This document shows positions 1 to 8,095 of a stretch of DNA of 16,305 bases, in pieces. Position numbers and translations under genes: made by a program. The notes under the pieces were generated by a model. It did not search any database, had not been told where the DNA came from, and was given only the letters and a program-made list of their open reading frames with translations. The DNA comes from Roseburia sp. CAG:303 (GTDB lineage: Bacteria > Bacillota > Clostridia > Lachnospirales > Lachnospiraceae): contig FR900118.1 in assembly GCA_000437755.1 (NCBI GenBank), positions 1 through 16,305 of the forward strand, given 5' to 3'. Within the stretch, counting starts at the first letter, position 1. Each line of letters opens with the position of its first letter.

Positions 1-18
1 GCATATACACTTACAAAA

Positions 19-43
19 ATTTAAGTATTTCGCAATTACCTAT
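19..43 (+). repeat. Left copy of 25-bp terminal inverted repeat
   Basis: This stretch contains TTTCGCAATTACCTAT. Its reverse complement recurs at 16281-16305 with one mismatch (A27 here, the equivalent of G in the other copy). It lies 32 bp upstream of the prepilin peptidase start, so it is in that gene's leader or promoter region. No other copy was found inside the window by eye. Bases 1-75 otherwise hold only the peptidase ribosome site (AGGAGAC, 62-68); I see no convincing -35/-10 pair there. Confidence 0.85.
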
Positions 44-75
44 TACATATTAATCAACCACAGGAGACATATATT

Positions 76-840
76 ATGCAGCCACAGACAATACTGCTTG
101 CATTTATCTTCTTTCTATACGGCATTGTAATAGGAAGCTTTGTGAATGTATGCATTTACAGGATACCAAAAAAAGAAAATATTGCAGTGAACCGTTCCCA
201 TTGTATGTCATGTAATCATGTACTTGCATGGTACGACCTGGTTCCACTTTTCTCGTGGATTTTTCTGCGGGGAAAGTGCAGATACTGTGGTGAGAAAATA
301 TCCGGGCAGTATCCGTTGGTAGAGTTTATCAACGGAGTCGGGTATGTCTGGATCTTCCTTGTAAGCGGTATGAATGTCGGCTGCATTCTTTATTGTCTCA
401 CATTTTCCGCACTCATTGCATTGAGTGTCATAGACTGGAGAACATATGAGATTCCGGTCGGAATCAATGGTTTCATCCTTGTAATGGGAATCATTGCAAC
501 AGCCATTGATTATAAAAATATTTTAAATCATATAATAGGTTTTGTAAGTGTCAGCGGTTTTCTGCTGATACTCTATTATGCCACAAAGGGACGCGGAATA
601 GGCGGCGGAGATGTCAAGCTTATGGCGGTGGCAGGATTATTAATTGGATGGCAGAAGATTCTTCTGGCACTGGTTTTAGGAGCAATATTAGGCTCTGTGA
701 TACATATAGCGAGAATGAAAATTTCAGGTGAAGAACATATACTTGCATTCGGACCATATCTTTCCGCAGGTATATTTATAGCCATGCTTTATGGGGAGCA
801 GATGATAAACTGGTATCTCGGGTTCTTTATCCTGTCTTAA
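76..840 (+). CDS. pilD: Type IV prepilin peptidase (PilD/GspO family)
   Basis: This is the membrane aspartic protease that removes the short positively charged leader from prepilins, cutting after the conserved glycine, and in many relatives also N-methylates the new N-terminus. At 254 residues it has the usual family length. The N-terminal domain has a first membrane segment (about 7-27) followed by the zinc-type cysteine pairs C43/C46 and C68/C71, which many single-function archaeal relatives lack. The two catalytic aspartates of the GxGD protease family are visible: D120 in SVIDWRTYEIP and D179 in GIGGGDVKLM. The conserved AFGPYLSAG segment lies near residue 224. About six or seven further hydrophobic segments follow. 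ATG 76 is preceded by AGGAGAC at a good distance. Its natural substrates are probably the four prepilins encoded downstream at 3671-8767. A 93-bp gap separates it from the next gene, wider than any other gap in the pilus block. Confidence 0.95.
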   Translation: MQPQTILLAFIFFLYGIVIGSFVNVCIYRIPKKENIAVNRSHCMSCNHVLAWYDLVPLFSWIFLRGKCRYCGEKISGQYPLVEFINGVGYVWIFLVSGMNVGCILYCLTFSALIALSVIDWRTYEIPVGINGFILVMGIIATAIDYKNILNHIIGFVSVSGFLLILYYATKGRGIGGGDVKLMAVAGLLIGWQKILLALVLGAILGSVIHIARMKISGEEHILAFGPYLSAGIFIAMLYGEQMINWYLGFFILS

Positions 841-873
841 TAATATCCCCATAGAAGATGAAGATGACTATAA

Positions 874-901
874 CAAAAGGAGCTGTTTTGGCAACCTTTT
901 G
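874..901 (+). other. Intergenic hairpin in the pilD-pilM leader
   Basis: CAAAAGG (874-880) pairs perfectly with CCTTTTG (895-901) around a 14-nt loop in which two more G-C pairs (882-883 with 891-892) can form. No U-tract follows, so it is not a standard terminator. The left arm overlaps an AAGGAG-like string with no start codon at a useful distance. It could be an mRNA processing or stability element, or chance. The rest of the 841-933 gap shows no clear promoter. Confidence 0.3.
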
Positions 902-920
902 ACTAGATAGAAATAAAACA

Positions 921-926
921 AGGAGG
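921..926 (+). promoter_or_regulatory. Ribosome binding site that sets the PilM-N start at 934
   Basis: AGGAGG lies 7 nt before ATG 934. The in-frame GTG at 928 is only one base from the Shine-Dalgarno core, too close for initiation, so the longest reading frame over-extends the protein by two residues. Confidence 0.85.
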
Positions 927-933
927 AGTGGAC

Positions 934-2484
934 ATGGCGAATATTTTGACCATCAGTATTGGAAGTATGTCAATCAAGCTGTGTGAAGTAAGTTATTCGG
1001 GAAATAGCATCCACCTGCAGAAAGCGGCGGTAATCAGAACACCGGAGGACAGTGTGGAGGATGGTTTTATCAAAGATGAACTGGCAGTCATTGATGCGAT
1101 CCAGCAGTCTCTGGCAGTGAATAAATTTGAAGCAAAGACGGCGATCTTTACGATATTCTCAAGCCGTATCGCATCAAAGGAAATCACGGCACCGGATGTA
1201 AAAGATAACAAACTTACACAGTTAATTACAGCAAATGCAGGAGATTATTTCCCTGTAAATATTGATGAATACATTATCACACATAAGACATTGGAACAGA
1301 TCGGTGCGGGAAAGGAGAAGCAGTTAAGAGTACTGGTTCTGGCAGCACCGAAAGAAATCGTTATGTCCTGTTACAGTATCGGATATAAACTCGGTTTATA
1401 TGTAGAACGTGTCGATTATGCAGGTAACTCGGCGGTGCAGGTAGCAAAAAGGGAAATCAGTGCAGAAACCACACTGGTTGTCCAGATTCAGGAAGATAAT
1501 TCCACCATTAATATTTTGAAAAATAACGTTCTCCAGCTTCAGAGAATCGTGCCTTACGGAAAGAGCATGGTAGTGCAGACCATCGTGGAAGAAAAGGGCA
1601 TAGATGAATATGAAGCAGAAGAAATGCTGGGAACAGAGGAACTGATACATGATCATTTCGATGATGATCCGGTTACGAATTCACTCCGTTATCTGACGAA
1701 TAATATCGGAAGGGTAGTGGAATATTATGTATCCAGACATGATGGAGACCGTATTGAAAAGGCATATATCACAGGAGCAAGTGCGGAAATGCTCGGAGTG
1801 GAACAGCTGTTTGTCAATGAATTTGACTTTCCGGTAATGGAAACACTTCCGATGCATAATGTAGTAGCGGCAGGAACTCTGATGCTCACAGAACGGGTTA
1901 TGCCTCGTTTCATTGCAAATCTCGGAGCCGGAATATCGCCGGCGGACTTTATTCCAAATGAAGAAATTGAAAAAGTAAATAAAGAAGTAGATTTCAAATT
2001 GTTAAATCTGCTTTTATTTGGTTCTGTCATGGTAGCGATCGTTATTATTGCCATACCGCTGATTCAGTACATGACGGCAAAGAGCCAGCGCAACAGTATG
2101 CAGGAAAAAGTAAATGAAATCATCGAAGTAGAAGCTGTGATGAATGATTACTACAATGCAAAAGACAAGCTGGGAGATATGCAGAACTTCTATGCTTTAA
2201 CGGAAAATGCGGATGATTCCATGGGCAGATTTATCAAAGACATGGAAACATATATGCCGGCAGATTCCGCAGTTACCGCATTAAGCATTGCAGCCGGAAG
2301 CGTGAATTTCAATATTACTGCGGCATCCAAAGAATCCGTGGCAAAATTCATTATCCAGCTGAAAAATCTGGATTATGTAAGTGATGTGGTGGCAGGTGCG
2401 TTATCCGAGAGTGAAGATACAAGCGGTGTTAAGACCGTGAATTACACATTGACCTGTACATTTACAAAAGTGGCAGAGGAATAG
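934..2484 (+). CDS. pilM: PilM-PilN fusion, GspL-like type IV pilus platform protein
   Basis: This 516-residue protein joins two roles that are usually separate. Residues 1 to about 340 look like PilM, the cytoplasmic actin-like ATPase-fold protein of the alignment complex: the first nucleotide loop ISIGSMSIKLCEV sits at 6-18 and an adenosine-type motif (AYITGASAEML) at 277-287. A membrane helix follows at about 356-378 (preceded by LLNLLLFG), then a coiled-coil-like stretch (about 384-420) and a C-terminal domain of alternating strands and helices (about 430-516) like the extracytoplasmic ferredoxin-like part of PilN. The layout matches type II secretion GspL, where the actin fold and membrane part share a chain. 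The usual acidic residue of the first loop (IDIGS in many PilM proteins) is serine here, so nucleotide binding may be altered. The PilO-like gene follows after 16 bp, as in pilMNO operons. The PilM half is secure; the PilN half rests on layout and position. Confidence 0.85.
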   Translation: MANILTISIGSMSIKLCEVSYSGNSIHLQKAAVIRTPEDSVEDGFIKDELAVIDAIQQSLAVNKFEAKTAIFTIFSSRIASKEITAPDVKDNKLTQLITANAGDYFPVNIDEYIITHKTLEQIGAGKEKQLRVLVLAAPKEIVMSCYSIGYKLGLYVERVDYAGNSAVQVAKREISAETTLVVQIQEDNSTINILKNNVLQLQRIVPYGKSMVVQTIVEEKGIDEYEAEEMLGTEELIHDHFDDDPVTNSLRYLTNNIGRVVEYYVSRHDGDRIEKAYITGASAEMLGVEQLFVNEFDFPVMETLPMHNVVAAGTLMLTERVMPRFIANLGAGISPADFIPNEEIEKVNKEVDFKLLNLLLFGSVMVAIVIIAIPLIQYMTAKSQRNSMQEKVNEIIEVEAVMNDYYNAKDKLGDMQNFYALTENADDSMGRFIKDMETYMPADSAVTALSIAAGSVNFNITAASKESVAKFIIQLKNLDYVSDVVAGALSESEDTSGVKTVNYTLTCTFTKVAEE

Positions 2485-2500
2485 GAAGGAGGGAAACATC

Positions 2501-3649
2501 ATGAAATTAACAGTATCAGAAAAAGATAAAAAAACACTGATGATACTTCTTGTAGCATTGATCGTTTTCTGCTCCTGGTATTTTGGATACCGAAATATCA
2601 ACAATATGACAGTGGCAATGAAGGAAGAACGGAATGAACTGACAAAGAAATATGATTCCTTATATCCATTGTATACAGAGAAAGATAATTACAAGAGCCA
2701 GACAGAGAAGTTTGAGCAGTCTTATGAAGATTTACTGGAACTTTACCCTGCAGGAAGTTCACAGGAAGGTATGATTGTGCTTGCAAAAGCCATCGAGGAA
2801 GATACCGGAGTCGAATTCAGTACCCTGAGTATGTCAGAAATCACCCCGGTTTATACCTTTGGACAGATTACCTCCACAAACCCGTCCGCAATGGGACGGG
2901 CAGTATATTCCACCGATTATGTGGGAAACAGGGTTACACTGACGATGAATTACAAGGCAACCTATGATCAGGGAAAAGGCCTGATCAGCTATTTAAACAG
3001 TGCGACGGACAGAAAATACACCATTGATTCCATGAGCATGACATATAATGAAACGGACGATGCCATGACAGGAACGATCGTATTATCTACGTTTGACATA
3101 ACCGGCAGTGACCGTACCGTACCGGCAGTAACCGTACAGAATGTACCGGTTGGAAGCAGTAATCTCTTTACTTCCGATTCCTTCTATTCCGGAAGCGGTG
3201 CACAGGGACAGGAAGGTGACAGTATTGTATCAGATTACGATATTTTCCTGACCGCAAGTGCATTTGAATCAGATATTGATTCCGTTGTAGTCGGATTAAA
3301 GAATGATGCCTTAGGAAAGACTCTTGCATCTGCAAGCAGCAACTCTACGAAAACCGTAACCGTAACCGTAACCGGAACGGCAGGAAATTACCGCGTAAGT
3401 TATAAGGTAGGTGCATCTACCTATCCGGTGGACAATTATTATGACGGAGCTGTACTGAACTGTGGAGATACCCTCGATATGCTGATTATGAGTTCAGCAA
3501 GACAGAGTGAATCCGATAAGGCCGGTGCAAAGATTAACTTTGTAAACAGTACGGATAAAGAACTGAATGTAAAGATTATCAACGATGATGTAAATACACC
3601 TCGTATTTCTGTAGGAACAACAACAGGAAGCGTCCGTATTTACCGTTAA
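2501..3649 (+). CDS. pilO: PilO-like inner platform protein with long C-terminal extension
   Basis: PilO pairs with PilN outside the membrane and links the assembly motor to the growing pilus. Here the 382-residue product starts with a short charged cytoplasmic tail, a membrane helix at about 11-30, and a coiled-coil-like segment rich in E, K and Q (about 33-80). A PilO-like region follows, including LYPAGSSQEGMI near 81-92 and a segment up to about 205 that alternates strand and helix. Residues from about 210 to 382 are an addition: a serine/glycine-rich hinge, then a beta-rich Ser/Thr/Val domain with no family I recognise. Typical PilO proteins are about 200 residues, so this is nearly double. 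ATG 2501 follows AAGGAGGG (2486-2493). The PilO call rests on topology and gene order more than sequence motifs, since PilO diverges strongly. No PilP-like lipoprotein follows, consistent with a single-membrane cell. Confidence 0.75.
   Translation: MKLTVSEKDKKTLMILLVALIVFCSWYFGYRNINNMTVAMKEERNELTKKYDSLYPLYTEKDNYKSQTEKFEQSYEDLLELYPAGSSQEGMIVLAKAIEEDTGVEFSTLSMSEITPVYTFGQITSTNPSAMGRAVYSTDYVGNRVTLTMNYKATYDQGKGLISYLNSATDRKYTIDSMSMTYNETDDAMTGTIVLSTFDITGSDRTVPAVTVQNVPVGSSNLFTSDSFYSGSGAQGQEGDSIVSDYDIFLTASAFESDIDSVVVGLKNDALGKTLASASSNSTKTVTVTVTGTAGNYRVSYKVGASTYPVDNYYDGAVLNCGDTLDMLIMSSARQSESDKAGAKINFVNSTDKELNVKIINDDVNTPRISVGTTTGSVRIYR
3352..3375 (+). repeat. In-frame hexamer tandem repeat (AACCGT)
   Basis: Three exact AACCGT units and a fourth ending in G (AACCGG) lie inside the C-terminal extension of the PilO-like gene and encode an alternating Thr-Val strand. 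A looser run of related ACCGTA units lies near 3111-3150. Hexamer slippage would keep the frame, changing only strand length. Confidence 0.6.
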
Positions 3650-3670
3650 AGGGAAAGGAATGGAGGAAAC

Positions 3671-4852
3671 ATGAAGCGGAAACTTAATAATAAAGGTATT
3701 TCGCTGGTAGAAATACTGGTAACCATAGCAATTATATCCCTGGTGGCGATTCCATTCCTGGATTCTTTTGCCGTAGGAATGCGGATTAATAACGAGGCAA
3801 GAAGGACAGCGGATGCTGAGCAGACGGCACAGGATGTCGCTGAAATATTTAAAACCATGACGATCAAAGATATTGTCACGACCTATGGAGGTGTGGAGGA
3901 AGCAGATTATCAGGACGGGCAGGACACCTATACCGGAATTGTTTACGGAAAAGAGAAGGACCTTGCCGGAAAGACATATGTAAAAGGTGCTGCCAATGAG
4001 AAATTCTATGTTTCGGCGGAATTAAAGGCAGACCCGACATTGGATGAGGCATACAAATTCTATGCGAATAAGAACTCTGTACCGGTTATGAATAATCTGA
4101 GTGATTCCAATACCATTCTTGTCTATGATAAATATACGAAAAATGATGCAGGCCTGAGTGCCGGAGATGCAAAATCTGCGGTATTAAACATTAATTGCAG
4201 TTACACTGTAACCGGGGGCGAGAAGAAATATCTGGTCAAAGTAACGGTGGACACCTATCGCAATGATGTTTCGGATGTAAATAAGATCGGGCAGACCATA
4301 CTGGTAAAACAGAAGAGTGTGGATGTAACCGAAGATGCACCTGTTATCTACGTTGTGCCGGCATTATACGATCGGACCGGTGCAGTGGAAAGCGGGGTAA
4401 AATACAGCAGTGATAAGCTGGAAATTAATTATTCCTATGATGGAAGTCTTGCCGGTGCAGATGAAGAAAAGCCGCTGCATATCTTTCTGATTGAACAGAA
4501 TACGCAGGCAATGCGTGCAGATGGCAGTATATCTTCATCAGAGGGAGATAAAATCATCTGGAAAGATGCCAATATCAGATACACCATAAATGGAATCGCG
4601 GCGAATCCGACCAATGAATATCCGTTAAATACCAGCCTTGTGCTGTATTCCAACATTCAGAATTTTGGAAACTCCTGTACGGCGGGACTTACGGGCAGAC
4701 TGGTATCGGCAAAAACCGGGCGGAATACCTTTAATCTTCTGACCGATAATAAAGAAGAAGTAAATCATATTTATCAGATGGAAATAGTAGTACATAAAGA
4801 TGCTGTGGACGGAGAAGTAGCAGCGAGACTGACAACAACACTGACAAAGTAG
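3671..4852 (+). CDS. Minor prepilin, PilV/GspI-like
   Basis: The product has a type III prepilin leader: residues 1-9 end in KG, with cleavage expected before I10 and the ISLVEILV motif supplying Glu at +5, followed by a hydrophobic helix to about residue 30. After this helix come an amphipathic helix with many Ala, Glu and Arg (about 35-60) and then roughly 330 residues of soluble, beta-rich domain. Most minor pilins of this class have fewer than 200 residues, so the head is oversized. The mature protein would be extracted from the membrane and assembled, probably near the pilus tip. The assignment to the PilV/GspI branch comes from its place first in a four-pilin cluster and the SLVEILV helix start; finer classing is uncertain. 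GGAGG (3662-3666) lies 4 bp before ATG 3671. The next gene starts 13 bp after its stop. Confidence 0.85.
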   Translation: MKRKLNNKGISLVEILVTIAIISLVAIPFLDSFAVGMRINNEARRTADAEQTAQDVAEIFKTMTIKDIVTTYGGVEEADYQDGQDTYTGIVYGKEKDLAGKTYVKGAANEKFYVSAELKADPTLDEAYKFYANKNSVPVMNNLSDSNTILVYDKYTKNDAGLSAGDAKSAVLNINCSYTVTGGEKKYLVKVTVDTYRNDVSDVNKIGQTILVKQKSVDVTEDAPVIYVVPALYDRTGAVESGVKYSSDKLEINYSYDGSLAGADEEKPLHIFLIEQNTQAMRADGSISSSEGDKIIWKDANIRYTINGIAANPTNEYPLNTSLVLYSNIQNFGNSCTAGLTGRLVSAKTGRNTFNLLTDNKEEVNHIYQMEIVVHKDAVDGEVAARLTTTLTK

Positions 4853-4865
4853 AAAGGATAAGGCT

Positions 4866-7424
4866 ATGTGTGACAGATGGAAGAAACGTATCAAACTGAA
4901 TAACCACGGTTCAACACTGGCACTTGCGGTAGCGACGATTGCATTTGTTGCATTGCTTGCGGCGACCGTGATATCAGCGGCTTCCGTGAATCTTGCACTG
5001 AAGCGGGCGCAGGTCTATTCCGACAGGGCATTTTATACCGCAGAAACAGCGGTCGATGAAGTCTATACCGGACTGGGTGTAAAATCACTCAATATGTTAA
5101 ATTCTGTATTTGCCGATGTTTCCTCGAATCTTCTGGAAACCGATCTCACAACAGGAATGCAGTTCATGGTAGATAACAAGACTGCAAATCTTTCCATGCG
5201 GCAGTCTTTTATCCAGAATATGTATAAAGATCTTACCGGACATAAATGGTCGGAAACAAACGGAGAAAGCCTTGTGCTGCATCCGACGGAAAAGACTTCT
5301 GCCATCGCATCTGCGATGACTTATCTGGGAGACTGCATTCAGAATGTAAGCGCCGCAAATACCGATCAGAAAACAAAACAGATATCCATACAGTCCATCG
5401 AGGATATTCAGGGAAAAATAGATACGCCGAATAAGAAATATTATATTCTGCTTTCCGATGTGACCATCAGTTATCTTCAGGATAATGATTATTTCGCGGA
5501 GATTACGACCGACATCCAGATTGAATACCCGAATATGGAGATTAATTTTACCGAAGATAATAAGCTGACCGATTATTTATATTACACGCTGATCTCGGAT
5601 ATCGATATCGCTTTCGATAAGACGGATTCCTCCGATGATACGAAGAAAACGTTCATTGCGTCCAGCATCTATGCGGGCAATAACATTAATCTGCAGAACA
5701 AGGCAAATGTAGAGTTTGACGGAACGAACAATGCTTCCTATGCTACCGGGGATAAAGTACCGGCAAATGAAATATCCGCATCCCATATTAATCTGGTGGC
5801 AAGAAATGATTTCAATATGAATACCAGTTCGAAGGCAATGCTAAAGACCACGGATTTGTGGGCAGTGAATACACTCCTTGGCGGAACGGAAGGTGTATCC
5901 TTCACAACGGATGCAGGAAATAGCCTCTATCTGGAAGATGACCTGGAAATCAATTCCAATTCAAGCAGTGCCGATATCAAAGGAAATTATTACGGATATA
6001 AGGGTGATGGAGAGAGCATAAATAATGCCGCACAGAGTAGTGCCATTATCCTGAACGGAAAAAATTCCACCCTCAACATGGACGTAACAGACTTTATCCT
6101 GGGCGGACGTTCCTATATCAAAATGTCATCCAGTGTTGCTTATGCAACAGGGGAAGGTGTATCTGCAAAGGGAGATCAGGATGCCTATATCGTTCTGGAT
6201 AAATATCTGCAGATGTCGGACAGCATAAAAGAAGGACTGAAGAATCTGGCGTCTCCGGTCGATCCGGATAAGATGACCATTACGAATCCGATGAGTACGG
6301 ACAGTTGGAATCAGCTGAAAAAAGCGGCTGGATATTCCGAGACAGGAAGTGATGAAACGATTCTGGCAGATGATTTGCAACTGGCAAAAGAACTGACTGC
6401 ATCATTGACAGCGGACGACAGTAATTTCTTTGCCAAAGGTATGTTAAATGCGGAAAATCCGGTCGTTGTAAAGAAGGTGGCACACAATGCCGGCTATGAA
6501 GTATTCCTCTATTATAATTTCTCAAGCAAGGCAAAACTGGCAGATTATGTGGCAGAATTATTGAATTCTTCTTCCGCATATACGGCAAATGAGGATTATA
6601 TTACAGAGAAAATGCTTCTGACCAATAACCTCGGAAAGATTGTAAACGGAATCTCCATTACGAAGAATGGATCCGGAAAAGTTTATTCCAATGCAACCTT
6701 GATTACGGGAGCAAGCGGCAACACTGTAAACGGATTTGAAACGGCATCGCCGACCGCGTCCCTGGATGTATTCAAAAATATCCAGACGGATTTGAATATC
6801 CGGCGCTATCTGATCGGAAGTTATCTGGTTACTGTGCCAAAGACCACACAGCTCAATAATTATGCAACGGTCGAAAGCGAATTGAAGCGGTTAAAGAACG
6901 GTGTCAGCATTGCGGTTTCACAGGAAGATGTCAACCGCGGACCGTCTGCTTCCAAAGCGATGACCGGTTATATTCTGGCAAATGACGGTCTGGCACCGGC
7001 ATCCTATCCGGATCCGCAGCTGTATGTGACGGTGGGTGGCAAACGGTACAATCTCATTGTGACGGATAAGAACTGCGAGATAAATTCGGATAAGATTAAA
7101 GTAGGAACGACAGAGATTACAAAGTCAGATCCGTCCCAGCCGACCTACGGTATCATTATTTCCTATGGAACTTCAAGTGAGGTAAAGGTAAATTCTGATT
7201 TCACGGGATTGATTATCAGTCAGGGAAATATTTATGTAAACGGAAGTGTAAAGGTGTACACAAACCAGAGTGAAGTGCTGGAAGTACTGGAAAATAACGA
7301 CTGTGATTTTGAAAAATATTTTGATGCATTTAATTCATCCGTTATCACAAGCGGTACGGACGAAGTAAAGATATCTGATTTAAGCTATGCAGATATGGTA
7401 TCCATTGTAAACTGGAGAAAATAA
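4866..7424 (+). CDS. Giant PilX/GspK-like minor pilin
   Basis: This 852-residue protein begins with a basic leader ending in NNHG (residues 12-15), then STLALAVA and a hydrophobic helix to about residue 38. Position +5 after the expected cut is Leu, not Glu. Loss of Glu+5 is the known mark of GspK and many PilX proteins, which sit at the very tip and need not neutralise a subunit below. The segment AFYTAETAVDEVY (about 57-69) is the typical PilX N-terminal signature. The middle (about 245-430) is rich in short strands with repeated N, D, S and G turns and strings such as IYAGNNINLQNKANV, which suggests a beta-helix-like passenger. A second such stretch near the C-terminus holds FTGLIISQGNIYVNGS, commonly seen at the end of PilX-like proteins. 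Usual PilX or GspK lengths are about 200-330. The ribosome site is weak (AAAGG...AAGG, 4853-4863). Confidence 0.85.
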   Translation: MCDRWKKRIKLNNHGSTLALAVATIAFVALLAATVISAASVNLALKRAQVYSDRAFYTAETAVDEVYTGLGVKSLNMLNSVFADVSSNLLETDLTTGMQFMVDNKTANLSMRQSFIQNMYKDLTGHKWSETNGESLVLHPTEKTSAIASAMTYLGDCIQNVSAANTDQKTKQISIQSIEDIQGKIDTPNKKYYILLSDVTISYLQDNDYFAEITTDIQIEYPNMEINFTEDNKLTDYLYYTLISDIDIAFDKTDSSDDTKKTFIASSIYAGNNINLQNKANVEFDGTNNASYATGDKVPANEISASHINLVARNDFNMNTSSKAMLKTTDLWAVNTLLGGTEGVSFTTDAGNSLYLEDDLEINSNSSSADIKGNYYGYKGDGESINNAAQSSAIILNGKNSTLNMDVTDFILGGRSYIKMSSSVAYATGEGVSAKGDQDAYIVLDKYLQMSDSIKEGLKNLASPVDPDKMTITNPMSTDSWNQLKKAAGYSETGSDETILADDLQLAKELTASLTADDSNFFAKGMLNAENPVVVKKVAHNAGYEVFLYYNFSSKAKLADYVAELLNSSSAYTANEDYITEKMLLTNNLGKIVNGISITKNGSGKVYSNATLITGASGNTVNGFETASPTASLDVFKNIQTDLNIRRYLIGSYLVTVPKTTQLNNYATVESELKRLKNGVSIAVSQEDVNRGPSASKAMTGYILANDGLAPASYPDPQLYVTVGGKRYNLIVTDKNCEINSDKIKVGTTEITKSDPSQPTYGIIISYGTSSEVKVNSDFTGLIISQGNIYVNGSVKVYTNQSEVLEVLENNDCDFEKYFDAFNSSVITSGTDEVKISDLSYADMVSIVNWRK

Positions 7425-7444
7425 AAAGGAAGGAGGAAGCTGGC

Positions 7445-8083
7445 ATGAACAGGGATAATAAAGGATTTTCACTGGTGGAACTTCTGGTAGTGATTGCGGT
7501 TATGGCAATACTGGCAGGAGTGGGACTTCAGGGATTCGGACTGGTTGCAAACGGAAACATGAAAAAGACAGCAGGGCTTCTCAATGAAGAGCTGCGGACC
7601 GTCCAGAAAAATTCCAAAAATATCTATGCGGATTATTACTGGCAGCTAGTGATCGAAAATGATGACGGCAGGTATAAGGTTGAAATTATCCGCATGAATA
7701 AAAAGACCATAACCAATCCGGACGGTTCGACAACGGATATCCTGGATCCGGAGGTTTATGACAGCCAGGAACTCCCATCCAGAATGGAATTGCAATTTAC
7801 CTGCGGTACATCAAAGATCGATATGCCAATCAGCGAAGGGAATATGTTAGTTGTGACTTACCACAAAGGCTCGGGAGCGATTGAACGTGTGGAATACGAT
7901 GCGATCAGCAAGGGACTGACGAATGAAGCGGATCTGAACGATGTATATGCGAAGGAGAAAGCGGCAGAACTTGGATTTGCAGAGCAGAACGAGAACCTGC
8001 AGATAGAGGTAACGAGTGACAGCATCAGTTCGACAAAATCGGTAACGGCATATTTCAACACAGGCAAAGTCGTAAGCAAATAG
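7445..8083 (+). CDS. Minor prepilin, GspH/FimU-like
   Basis: The 212-residue product carries a short leader NRDNKG with cleavage expected before F8 and a textbook FSLVELLVVIAVMAIL helix with Glu at +5. Phe at +1 is the classical N-terminal residue of type IV pilins. After the helix there is a conserved-looking GLVANGNMKKTAGLL region, then about 170 residues with alternating polar strands. Of the four pilin-like proteins in the cluster this is the closest in size and start to GspH/FimU proteins, which bridge the tip complex to the major pilin. A major pilin is not excluded, but major pilins in Clostridia are generally smaller and strongly expressed from their own promoter. AAGGAGGAAG (7429-7438) gives a strong ribosome site for ATG 7445. 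Confidence 0.88.
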   Translation: MNRDNKGFSLVELLVVIAVMAILAGVGLQGFGLVANGNMKKTAGLLNEELRTVQKNSKNIYADYYWQLVIENDDGRYKVEIIRMNKKTITNPDGSTTDILDPEVYDSQELPSRMELQFTCGTSKIDMPISEGNMLVVTYHKGSGAIERVEYDAISKGLTNEADLNDVYAKEKAAELGFAEQNENLQIEVTSDSISSTKSVTAYFNTGKVVSK

Positions 8084-8095
8084 AGGTGATAAGGG

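Noticed and set aside
841..933. Possible c-di-GMP riboswitch, as found before type IV pilus genes in some Clostridia
   Set aside because: The gap is only 93 bp and has none of the conserved GEMM core strings or a second stem; only one simple hairpin is seen.
928..936. GTG 928 as start of the PilM-N fusion
   Set aside because: It is one base from the AGGAGG core; ATG 934 has normal spacing.
5246..5434. Plus-strand 62-residue frame inside the PilX-like gene
   Set aside because: It lies wholly inside a convincing larger gene, has no ribosome site and encodes a highly basic non-descript peptide.
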